A stretch of DNA of 64,000 nt from assembly GCF_014356525.2 (NCBI RefSeq), contig NC_052517.1:6219500-6283499 (forward strand), in the 5' to 3' direction. The position numbers were made by a program, and so were the translations under genes. Shown here one piece after another: positions 55,100-64,000 of the stretch. This DNA comes from Nilaparvata lugens. Taxonomy: Eukaryota > Arthropoda > Insecta > Hemiptera > Delphacidae. The notes beneath the pieces were generated by a model that was given only the letters and a program-made list of their open reading frames with translations, searched no databases and was not told where the DNA came from. The stretch's first letter is position 1, and each line of letters opens with the position of its first letter.

Positions 55100-55380
55100 T
55101 ATCATAGAGAAACAATAGTATAAGTAGATATCCCATGGCATAGGGAGTTTATGTCGTAACTTTTTCTGTTATCTCAAGCCGATAGTCCACGTAGTTCTTT
55201 CCAATAAAGCTATGTGACGCTGGCAGACTCTCATATTGTGCCGTTCATACAATCTCACGCGGCCAAAACAGTCAAAATCTACAATAATCGACAGTAATCG
55301 GCTTGAGATAACAGTAAAAGTTGCGTTATAAACCGCCCTATATCATGGGATATCTACTTATGCTATGTTTCTCTATGATA
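55100..55380. repeat. Foldback repeat
   Basis: ATCATAGAGAAACA and TAAGTAGATATCCCATG near 55100-55140 pair with CATGGGATATCTACTTA and TGTTTCTCTATGAT at 55345-55380; inner bases around TTATCTCAAGCCGAT pair as well. Confidence 0.6.
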
Positions 55381-55529
55381 GTATGGAAGTAGTATGTTAG
55401 TATTCATGAATACGTATATATACATATTTTGCGTATATATATATATATATGACTAGAACTAGAATGTGGGTTGGTGTTATCAATGTTTTTACAGGATGTA
55501 TTTTGGTTGTTGGTGTGGTTACGCTCTAA

Positions 55530-55850
55530 AGGAGAAGGAGGAGGAGGAGGGAGAGGAGATGGAGGAAAATGAGGTGGCGGGGAAGGAAGGAGAGAAGGTG
55601 GAGGAAAATGAGGAGGAGGGGAAAGATGAAGAGAAGAAGGAGGAAGAAGAAAAAGATAAAGAGAAGTGAATTAAATGCAGGAGGAAACTGGAAAGAAAGT
55701 AAAATGGAGAAGGAAGTAGAGAGGAAGCATAAGAAGGAGGTAAGCAAGGAGTATGAGAAGGAAGAGAAAGAGGATGAAAAGGATTCGGAGAAGGCTGTGG
55801 GAGAGAAGAAGGAGGATATGGAGAGGAGGAGGAGATGGGATACATCAGGA
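55530..55850. repeat. Polypurine (GGA/GAA) tract
   Basis: Imperfect GGAGGA/GAAGAA repeat. Long Arg/Glu/Lys frames in it arise from composition and are not genes. Confidence 0.85.
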
Positions 55851-55908
55851 CCTCCTAAATATTCAGGAGGTCCTGGATACATGGAGAACGGGCAGTGTAG
55901 GAGGAATA

Positions 55909-56573
55909 TCTTCTATATATATAAAAGCGAAATGGCACTCACTCACTCACTCACTCGCAGAACTAAAAATCTACTGGACTAAAAACGTTCAAATTTGGTA
56001 GGTATGTTCAGTTGGCCCTTTAGAGGCGCACTAAGAAATCTTTTGGAAATATTTTAACTCTAAGGGTTGTTTTTAAGGGTTTAAAGTTCGTCTTTTAGCA
56101 TGTATATTCTTCTTCTCCCAATCTCTTAATTAGAATTGAAATTTCCATATCATATGTTACTATAGAACTATAATCTAGATAGAGTACCTCTTCGAAGCAG
56201 TTGTTAACTGGCAACTAAATCAATAATTTTGTCAGGTTGGCATTAAGTTGAGTTGATTTTGTTAGGTTGGCACCAAGTTGAAGATTTAAATGCATTTATC
56301 GCGGAAAAATTGATTGGGCACTGCTACTTCAATCCTGGGAATATTATATTACAAGCCGTCAGGCTCGCTTCGCTCGCCATATCCGTTTAGCCAGACGTTT
56401 AGTCTGGACCCCCGACTGGATTGTCCTAACATATGATAAAAATGCCCAAATGAAAAATGCAGGCGAGCGAAGCGAGCCTGCTGATCTCATTCTTGGACGA
56501 TCCAGTCGGGGGTCCAGGGGGCGGAGCCCCCTGGCTAGACGGATATGGCGAGCGAAGCGAGCCTGATGGCTAG
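55909..56573 (+). mobile_element. Helitron-like element (sister of 8165-8904)
   Basis: A|TCTTCTATATATATAAAAGC start and GAGCCTGATGGCTAG|T end; GGCGAGCGAAGCGAGCC and GGGGGCGGAGCCCCC hairpins inside. About 665 bp. Identity to the sister copy is high, apart from the TA expansion and small indels. No ORF of note. Confidence 0.75.
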
Positions 56574-56859
56574 TGAATTAATAAACTTGTACAATTAGAT
56601 CAGCTGTGCTTTTAGAATTGAGTTTGTTTTTCTGTAATTCTAGATAATTATATTTTTAATGTGTGGATATTTCCTATTTTAGTTATAATAATGTGAAATA
56701 ATATCTTTTCTATGTTTCGTTTTGAAGCATTAAATTTGAAAATCTGCTTTGTGAAAATAGTTGACAGAAAATTTTGTGAATTGAAAAACTACAAGACTAT
56801 TTCGGACTATGTGGAACCTCATCTATTACGGACTATGTGTTATCTGGATTTGGGAGAGG

Positions 56860-56960
56860 AATAGCACAAGGTTACCTTATTTTTCCTCTCCCTATCATTA
56901 TGACTATGTACTTATTGTATCAATCGATCAATAAAGAATGAATGAAGAATCAATGAAGCG
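56860..56960 (+). mobile_element. LINE 3' end
   Basis: GGGAGAGGAATAGCACAAGG, CTCTCCCTATCATTATGACT, then GATCAATAAAGAATGAATGA tail. Bases 56961-57290 are purine-rich without structure. Confidence 0.5.
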
Positions 56961-57296
56961 GAAAAAAGTATGAGAAGGAGGTAGGCAAGGAGTATGAGTA
57001 GGAGGAGAAAAAGAGAGAAGGTAAGGAGGAAATAGGAGGTGGAGTAGATAGAGAAATAAGAGAAACAGTTAGTAAAGGAGAAACATGAAAAAATGGCTAA
57101 TATCTACTAATCATAAAGACATTGGAACCCTTTATAAACGAAGGACCTATTACCTTCAACGTCATCATTTCTACATAATGTTTTACAGAGTAAATTAATG
57201 AGAGAAGTCAATTGAGTGGAAGGAGAGGAAAAAGGAATATGATAAGTGATGAAGGAAATTACAAACATGTATGAAGAGGCATTAAGGACGACGAAG

Positions 57297-57720
57297 ATGA
57301 GGAGAAGTAAGAGGAAAAGTCCGAGGAGGAGGAGGAGGAGTTAAAAGAGAATGAGATGGATCAGAAGGATTGAGAGGAAAAGTAGATGTAGTTTAGATAA
57401 GATTAGATTAGAAATTGCTAGTTAGAGTGAATGTAAAAGAAGTAAGAGGAACAGGTAGTTAAGGAGAATGGTGATGTGGTGTAGGAGAAGGAGGTGGAGG
57501 AGAAAGAGGAGGAGGAGGAGGAGGAGGAAGTTGAAGAGAAGGAGGAGAAGGAAGAGGTGACGGTGACAAAGGAGTTGGTGGATGAGTTGTTGGTGGTAAA
57601 GCAGTAGGAGGTGGTGGTGCTGGAGAAGGATGAAGAGAAGAAGGAGGAGGAGGAGGAGGAGTAGGAGGAGGAGGAGGAGGAGGAGGAGGAGGAGGAAGAT
57701 GAATCCAGGTTGAGTGGGAG
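57297..57720. repeat. Polypurine (GGA)n tract
   Basis: GGAGGAGGA runs at 57328-57345, 57480-57560 and 57630-57702. Ser- or Pro-rich - strand frames are artefacts. Confidence 0.85.
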
Positions 57721-57869
57721 GTGGATATTGATTTTGCCCTCACAACCTGTGGCATTCCCTTCCTCAAAGCTGGAGCTTAGCTCACTGTCTATGACTGTAG
57801 GTGAAGCCGGCAGACTAATTGCTCCAAAACAGCATGAATTATCCAAAACAAAATATTGAAAAGATGTCA

Positions 57870-58125
57870 ATGAATAGCTAAAAAATGTCTGTCACTAGGT
57901 AGATACATAGACCTTAAAATGTCTCATCTGTAAAAATGTTTGTCACTTGGTAAAGCCATAAAGTTTAAAAATTCTCAACTGTATAAATGTTTGTCACTAG
58001 GTGAAGCCATACATTTCAAAATGTCTCAACTGTAAAAATGTTTGTCACTTGGTGGAGCCATAGAGCTTAAAATGTCTCGACTGTAAAAATGTCTGTCACT
58101 TTGTAAAAACATAGAGGAAAAACAA
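57870..58125 (+). repeat. Minisatellite, about 59-bp unit, four copies
   Basis: Units around AAAATGTCTCAACTGTAAAA, ATGTTTGTCACTTGGT and AAGCCATA. Copies are diverged and abut the next array. Confidence 0.75.
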
Positions 58126-58129
58126 TATA

Positions 58130-59160
58130 AGAAAATATTATGGTTTGTAGAATTCATTCAAAGTTTGGAAGTTTTGCATCAAATTATGGTGTTGTGTATC
58201 AAGTTGAGATGATACTGTATCAAGTTGTGTTGATACTTCATCATTTATGGTGATAAAGACATAATTATATGAAAGATAGCATAAGAAGATATCCTATGGT
58301 TTGTAGGACTCATTCAAAGTTTGAAAGATTTGTATGATGTTGTGTATCAAGTTGAAATTATGTATAATTTGTTCTAATACTGTATCATTATTGGTGATAC
58401 TGTATCATATTGTGTTGATACCTTTTCTCTTATGGCAATTCCATTGAGAAAAGGAAGAATAAGGAGATATCCCATAGTTTGTGGAATTCATTCAAAGTTT
58501 GGAAGTTTTGTATCGAATTATGGTGTTGTGTATCAGGTTGAGATGATACCGTATCATTAGTGGTGATACTGTGTCATTTGTGTGTGGTGATACTGTTTCA
58601 TTTATGGTGATACCATAGAGATAAGATAGCATAAGAAGATATCCCATGGTTTGTAGAGCTCATTCAAAGTTTGAAGTTTGTATCGAATTATGGTGTTGAG
58701 TATCAAGTTGAGATGATACTGTATCATATGTGGTGATACTACATCATTTATGGTGATAGCATAGAGAAAAGATGATATAAGAAGATATCCCATTCTTTGT
58801 AGAATTCATTCAAAGTTCGGAAGATTTGTATCAAATTATGGTGTTGAGTATCAAGTTGAGATGATACTGTATCATTTGTGGTGATACAGAATCATATTTT
58901 GTTGATACTGCATCATTTGTGGTGATATCATACAGAAAAGATAGCACAGGAAGATATCCCATGGTTTGTAGAATTCATTCGGAGTTTGGAAGTTTTGTAT
59001 CAAATTATAGTGTTGTGAATGAAGTTGAGATGATACTGTATCATTTGTGGTGATACTGTATCATTTGTGGTGATAATAATATCATATTGTGTTGATACTG
59101 TATCATTTATGGTGATATCATACAGAAAAGATAGCATAAGAAGATTTCCCATGGTGAAGA
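58130..59160 (+). repeat. Tandem array, units of about 145-177 bp with TGATACTGTATCA
   Basis: Six to seven units start near GAATTCATTCAAAGTTTGGA (about 58151, 58309, 58486, 58660, 58801, 58971). They run through GTTGTGTATCAAGTTGAGAT and one to several TGATACTGTATCA boxes, and end GATAGCATAAGAAGATATCC. The 40 bases around the box match the 324-bp units at 49.5 kb. Confidence 0.85.
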
Positions 59161-59204
59161 TCGTTTATGTTCCGAATTTTAAAGCTGATTTTTGTTAACT
59201 TAAG

Positions 59205-59365
59205 GTCCACCTGTACAAAAGCCGGCTAAAATTTAATCGTGATTAATTAACGGGAAGCAATAAAGAACAGTATATTTTGAAAAATAGGTTTCTCTGATTG
59301 GTTCTCGTGAAATTAATCACAATTAAAATTCAACCGGCATTTGTTCAACCAGGCCTGTGTCGATT
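59205..59365. mobile_element. Palindromic MITE (GCCGGCTAAAATTTAATCG type), copy 1
   Basis: TACAAAAGCCGGCTAAAATT at the left and inverted AATTCAACCGGCATTTGTTC at the right. About 155 bp with inner mirror TCTCTGATTGGTTCTCGTGA. Non-coding. Confidence 0.7.
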
Positions 59366-59542
59366 AAAGTACTTGACTCCTGAAAATAAATTAAAAATAA
59401 ACTTAGAGTAAGAAATTGAATGGGATAAAGGATAAACATATTATTCCACCAATATTCACACACTATGATATTTTTCATGGTTTTGCGAATTGTTATTAGT
59501 TTTTTCTTGCAATAATTATTAAATTTCTGTTATCTTTTGCAG

Positions 59543-59655
59543 GGAATGGAGTCCCAGAAGCGGTCAACTTTGACCGCCAAGTTAACGGCGGTCAAATTGA
59601 CGGGCCATCCTGGCCTTTACACTGTTAAATGGTGTAGCGGCTGATGGAAATATAG
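59543..59655 (+). pseudogene. Candidate exon, broken or mis-assembled
   Basis: Good acceptor (GTTATCTTTTGCAG) and donor (ATATAG|GTGAGT) bracket 113 bases richer in GC than the surroundings. In phase 1 it reads NGVPEAVNFDRQVNGGQIDG, PSWPLHC then a stop; a one-base shift after that gives LLNGVAADGNI to the donor. In phase 0, the phase left by gene A exon 4, it reads MESQKRSTLTAKLTAVKLTG and ends in TGA. Either an old exon with an indel, a terminal exon of gene A 40 kb downstream, or chance. Flanked by two copies of one MITE. Confidence 0.3.
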
Positions 59656-59701
59656 GTGAGTTGAGGAATTCATTTCCTTTTTTTTCCTTTTTATCAATCT
59701 T

Positions 59702-59860
59702 AACCCTGGTTGCACAAAAGCCGATTGAATTTTAAACGTGATTAATTACACGAGAACCAATCAGAGAAGTATATTTCGAAAAATAGGCTTCTCTGATTGG
59801 TTATCGTTAAATTGATTAATCATGGTTAAAATTTAACCGGCTTTTGAGCGACAGGGTCTA
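59702..59860. mobile_element. Palindromic MITE, copy 2
   Basis: CCCTGGTTGCACAAAAGCCG at the left, CGGCTTTTGAGCGACAGGGT at the right; inner GAACCAATCAGAGAAG and mirror. Better ends than copy 1. An end-like piece (GGCTTTTGTGCAACCGGGG) also lies at 19139. Confidence 0.75.
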
Positions 59861-60102
59861 AGATTAGTAATTTTCCAGTCATTTGCATAAATATAATCTT
59901 CATCGATGTTTTCTTATCTATGAGGGTGTATATTTGACATCTGGCATTCATGTTTATAAATCCATTTAAAAAGGAAAGATTTATTCAATTAATTTTATCC
60001 AATTTCTGCCAGGAAAGTAGCACAGACTAAAGCCCAAAACGGTTCCAATTATAATCAATACAACAGTTGAAATAATATTTTTTGTCATACTTACTCAAAT
60101 TG

Positions 60103-60520
60103 CAGCTGTTTTCCATGCATTAAATCAAGCCGGTAAACAGCTGTTTGCAGAACAAGAAAACATGTGATTTTCATTACAGCATACTATACTGTAAAGAGAT
60201 CATAAATGTTCTCTTTACAGTCGAGTATGTTAGGACTCTACTGAGTCCTAATAGCATCTGAGTAATTAATATACTAACTCAAATAATTAAAGAACTCATT
60301 TAATGAGTTTCAAGTTATAAGAACTCATCTGAAATCTTATGATTTAGGCCTTTATTATTTTATTTGAGCTCGAAGGGTCTGTCTGTTATGAACTAGGCGC
60401 TGTGGGCTAGGTCATGTTTATATAATGCAGTAGCTCGAGCAGCAGCAGGTAATGGTTTCTGTTTCTCAGCAATATTATTCAATCACAGATAAGTATGACA
60501 AAAAATATTGTACGTATCTT
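60103..60520. repeat. Repeat family J, diverged copy
   Basis: TTTTCCATGCATTAAATCAA.. to GACAAAAAATATTGTACGTA; the middle differs from other copies (TAGGACTCTACTGAGTCCTA hairpin). Bases 59861-60102 and 60521-60685 show nothing. Confidence 0.55.
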
Positions 60521-60687
60521 GTACGGTAACGTATTTACCGCATTCGTATGATAATTCTGCCCTCAACTACGTTTCGGGCAGAAACAGTCGTACTTATGTG
60601 GTAAATTATCGTTACCGGACTTGTTACGTAAAGTACTATTAACCATTTCAATTACACTCATCTAAATGATGAATTATCATATTTTTC

Positions 60688-61066
60688 TATAGTGAGTTAC
60701 GTTATAATGACAGAGAAGAAAGATAGGAGAACGGCATTGCCTATTTTCTACCTTGGCTCTGCCATCTATAAAAGATACCGGAATATATGTAATATTAACT
60801 GTTCATTATTGTTGAAAAGAATAAATAGAATAGAAAAATAAGTGGAAAAAATATAAATTTGAAATATATAAATAGGTAAATTATATGTTATTATATTTTA
60901 CTCTGCAAAAAAATATATATTTCTCAATGATTTGATAGTAAATTTTCATAATGATTGAGATTAAATATTTTGTCGATAATTAATAATATTTCCACCTAGT
61001 CCAGGAACAATCTGGTAACACTACAGAGCTAAAAAAGAATAGCGCTATCTGCTTTGTGGAATGATA
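60688..61066. mobile_element. Relative of the 52169-53207 TIR element, cut by a LINE
   Basis: TATAGTGAGTTACGTTATAA start, then TCTGCCATCTATAAAAGATA and TTTGTCGATAATTAATAATA; it ends at TTTGTGGAATGAT, exactly where the LINE tail begins. Confidence 0.55.
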
Positions 61067-61690
61067 TTTATTTATTTATTCACAATTATCACAAGAACGT
61101 CAAAATTTGAGTTTCACTCAAATGATAGGTGACATGTTAGTATAATCCAATATTTAATTATTCCTATAACCATCCTCGGTTAATTAAGAATCTCATCTTC
61201 ATCATCTTCACTTCAGGGATTAGGTTTATCAATGAACCTTTTCCGGTACCCATCTCTTTCTTGGTCTCCCTTCATCTCTTTTTCCTGTAGGTCTATAGTT
61301 TTGGACTACAACGGGAATTCTTCCAGGTGGCATTCTATCCAAATGACTGCACCAGTTGCGTCTATTTTGAATAATTCTTACATGTAGAGGAGCAACCAAT
61401 AAAACCTGTCTTATATCAGTATTTCTGTTCTGATTCTATCAACTCTAGTGCAGCCAAATACACTCCTTAGAAACCTCATTTCTGCAGATTGAATTCGACT
61501 GTTCATTCTACGTGTGTGAATCCAATTCTCACTTCCATATAGGAGAGTCGGAACTGCAATGGTATTATAGAACTTTCTTCTGGTTTCTTGTCTTGATTTA
61601 TTTTTGAGGGTTCTATGTATAGTGCCACATATTTTCTGAAACTTTGAAATTTTATTGTAGACATCAATATCTGTATCATATGTAATTAAG
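61066..61690 (-). pseudogene. 5'-truncated LINE with RT C-terminal remnant
   Basis: On the - strand 61600-61430 reads RKFYNTIAVPTLLYGSENWI, HTRRMNSRIQSAEMRFLRSV, FGCTRVDRIRTEI, then TAA. This is the well-known VPTLLYGSE.W....R....EMRFLR segment of non-LTR retrotransposon RTs. Stops and frame changes follow. The 3' end has an (AAAT)n tail at 61066-61081. Catalytic motifs are missing. It is inserted into the TIR-element relative at 61066. Confidence 0.85.
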
Positions 61691-61707
61691 AATCTTTAAG
61701 AAAAATG

Positions 61708-61800
61708 TGAAGTTGATGAGTTGAGTAGTTGAGACGTGATGATGCGTCATTCGTGAATTTCCTATCCCCTACCTGTATAAGCCAATTCTTTCCTTTATTA
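61708..61800 (-). mobile_element. Inverted Helitron fragment
   Basis: Reverse complement of 53378-53475 (GAGTTGAGTAGTTGAGACGT). Bases 61801-62050 show nothing. Confidence 0.5.
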
Positions 61801-62054
61801 TTTTATGGAAAACATAGAAGCAAACAGAATACTAAAGGGCTTATGTGAGCATATCAACATCAGCATATAAAGAAGGCTTAGAATCAGTGGACGTGTTTTA
61901 ACAAGCAAAGATAAGAGACTCAAAAACAAAATAACGAGATGATTTCTGATTCTCCAAAAGAGACTATATCAATATTCACTTTGAACTGTTATCATTGGGT
62001 AAATGGCAGGCATTGATATAATACATACGGGAAGAAGTTGTTTTCAAATGGGAT

Positions 62055-62258
62055 GGAAAAATAGAGATAAAACACTGTGAGGAAGAGTGAGTGAGACATA
62101 GTGAGTGAAAGAGAGAAACACTGTGGGGAAGAGTGAGTGACACATATAGAAAATGGAAGAGAGGAACACTGAGAGAGAGAGTGCGAGAGAGTGGCGAGAT
62201 AGAGACAGACAGTGAGAGAGTAAGAGAGTGAGAGACAGACAGAGAAGTAAAAAGTGAC

Positions 62259-62298
<40 letters not shown>

Positions 62299-62361
62299 GA
62301 GACAGAGACAGACAGTGAGAGAGAAAGAGAGTGAGAGACAGACAGAGAAGTAAAAAGTGAC

Positions 62362-62423
<62 letters not shown>

Positions 62424-62592
62424 GAGACAGAGACAGACAGTGAGAGAGAAAGAGAGTGAGAGACAGACAGAGAAGTAAAAATTGACAGACAGAGAGAGAG
62501 AGTGAGAGAAAGGAAAAGGGAGACAGAGAGAGAGAAAAAGAAGAGGAAGACAAGGAAGAGATACAGAGATAGAGAAAAGACAGAGAGAGACA
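62055..62592. repeat. (GA)n-rich minisatellite
   Basis: Units of about 120 bases (GTGGCGAGACAGAGACAGAC, AGAGAAGTAAAAAGTGACAG) repeat three times between GA runs. A 203-residue Leu/Ser frame on the - strand is an artefact. Confidence 0.85.
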
Positions 62593-62880
62593 GAGATTGA
62601 TTGATTGATTAAGTACTTTATTTATGTAGATTACAATATATACTGGCTTATACACTTATATACAATAGCTTACAATACAGCAACATTATAGATGAATTTA
62701 CATAATATAGACTAAGAAAATAATTTTTGAACTGCATATGATATAAAAAAGGAATTGGTAATATAATAACTATAGATAATAATTATATTGTTATGCATCT
62801 ACATAAATTGGCGGAGCTTTGGACATATCAATGTCCATTCTTCGGAAAGAATATTAAAAATATCCTCCCCACTAACTCTC
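62593..62880 (-). mobile_element. LINE/SINE 3' end with (TCAA)n tail, copy 2
   Basis: Same module as 48602-48893, continuing further at its truncated side (ATTAAAAATATCCTCCCCAC). Confidence 0.65.
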
Positions 62881-62887
62881 TACCAAG

Positions 62888-62919
<32 letters not shown>

Positions 62920-62924
62920 CATGT

Positions 62925-62966
<42 letters not shown>

Positions 62967-63125
62967 CGAGTGAAAGTGGAAGACAGATTGATTATTTTCC
63001 TTTATTAGGGCGGAGTTAGGACTCCTAGTCCTCTCTGCCACAGAACCCTAATAGAGAAAGAGTGAGAGGTACAGAGAAAGAGAGAGACTCAGAGAGAAAT
63101 TCAAAGAGGAATGAAGATAATGAGA
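62888..63125. repeat. (GA)n tract with an inserted LINE tail
   Basis: GA runs at 62888-62967 and 63050-63090. Between them, 62983-63052 is the inverse of the 6309-6379 LINE end (GGGCGGAGTTAGGACTCCTA). Confidence 0.75.
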
Positions 63126-63146
63126 ATATTAGAAAGAAAGCTAGGG

Positions 63147-63425
63147 ATTGATTGATTGAGTATTTTATTTATGTAGATTACAATATATACTGGCTTATAC
63201 ACTTATATACAATAGCTTACAATACAGCAAAATTATAGATGAATTTACAAAATATAAATTACGAAAATAATTATTGAGCTGTATATGCTATAAAAAAACA
63301 ATTTGTAATAGCTATATATAATATTGCAATGCATGTACATAAATTGGCGGAGCTTTGGACATATCAATGTCCATTCTTCGGAAACAATATTCAAAATATC
63401 CTTCTCACTAACTCTCTACCAAACA
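63147..63425 (-). mobile_element. LINE/SINE 3' end with (TCAA)n tail, copy 3
   Basis: GATTGATTGAGTATTTTATT to AACTCTCTACCAAACAAGAG. A short further piece (TTACAATCTACTGGCTTATA) starts at 63445, suggesting repeated insertions into the same tract. Confidence 0.65.
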
Positions 63426-63502
63426 AGAGAAAGATATTAGATTAGATTTCTTTAATTATGTATGTTACAATCTACTGGCTTATACACTAATTTACATTAA
63501 AT

Positions 63503-63815
63503 TACATTTACATTTACATTTATTACATTTATTACATTCCTTAATCACAACATCAAATTAATGATTGGGAGAGAATCAACAGGATAAACCCAAAACTGTT
63601 CCTCTCCCTAATTTTGATAAAAAAATAGTCCAAATGAGGTATGGAAAACACTTTTATAAAGATCACAAAAATTTACAGTCAAAATATACATTATACTAAA
63701 AATTTTGTATCTCGGTTGATCGGAAAGATGAACAAATTATTATTACACTTGAAAATGCATTAATAAATTGAGAAATATTAAAAAATTTGATAAATTTGAA
63801 GCCATAAAAATCACA
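63503..63815 (-). mobile_element. LINE 3' remnant, second copy
   Basis: Matches 8984-9335 at high identity (GGGAGAGAATCAACAGGATA). Bases 63816-63925 show nothing; a GA microsatellite (63926-63984) follows to the window end. Confidence 0.55.
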
Positions 63816-64000
63816 AAAACATTCACTATCAGCATATGATTATGATAAATGACGGTAATGCTAATTATTCAACGAATTTTACAAAGTATAAACAATAATT
63901 AATCAATGAGAGGGTTAGAAGGGTTAGAGAGAGAGAGAGAGAGAGAGACATGTAGAGAGAGAGAGACATGTAGAGAGAGAGAGAAAAAATATATAAGTGA

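Overview
This is AT-rich, intron-bearing eukaryotic DNA crowded with transposable elements. The coding content (a heparan-sulfate 6-O-endosulfatase of Sulf1 type, Jockey-like LINE reverse-transcriptase remnants, a tRNA-derived SINE, Helitron and Helentron-type ends, many foldback MITEs) points to an insect. A hemipteran such as a delphacid planthopper would fit, but the sequence alone cannot prove the species. No bacterial-style features (operons, ribosome binding sites, CRISPR) apply.

Genes. Only two host genes can be supported, both in the first 19.4 kb. Gene A (+ strand) has four predicted exons at 4889-5099, 6843-7475, 11874-12650 and 19272-19369. It encodes a hydrophilic, repeat-rich protein that I do not recognise; its splice phases agree at every junction. 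The 3' end of a Sulf1-like gene (- strand) lies at 18314-15356 or 15327, as three exons encoding the end of the basic hydrophilic domain and the conserved C-terminal domain; the catalytic exons are not visible and must lie upstream, probably outside the window. If both models hold, the Sulf1 3' exons sit in intron 3 of gene A and gene A exon 4 sits in a Sulf1 intron, so the genes interlock in antisense.

Layout. 1-4.75 kb: three foldback elements, the largest about 3.2 kb and built from the near-palindrome GAGCAAATGCTC. 4.9-12.7 kb: gene A exons 1-3 separated by MITEs, pyrimidine microsatellites, two Helitrons and a LINE. 12.7-14.6 kb: foldback element with nested insertions. 15.3-18.3 kb: Sulf1. 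18.5-19.1 kb: perfect-looking foldback. 20.05-20.15 kb: assembly gap. 20.9-45.3 kb: a 24-kb array of complex repeat units that carries eight full copies of a 671-bp TIR element, LTR-retrotransposon pieces with a decayed gag, and long CA tracts. 45.3-46.85 kb: a satellite of about 160-bp monomers. 46.85-64 kb: TE graveyard with purine microsatellites, a SINE with a clean 12-bp target-site duplication, a 324-bp higher-order repeat built from a 21-bp palindromic minisatellite, an amplified Helentron tail, Helitrons, a second minisatellite block at 57.9-59.2 kb, a doubtful broken exon at 59.5 kb and a LINE remnant at 61.1-61.7 kb.

How it works together: the two genes are the only cellular functions visible. 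Everything else is repeat-derived, with insertions lying within 35-55 bases of gene A splice sites.
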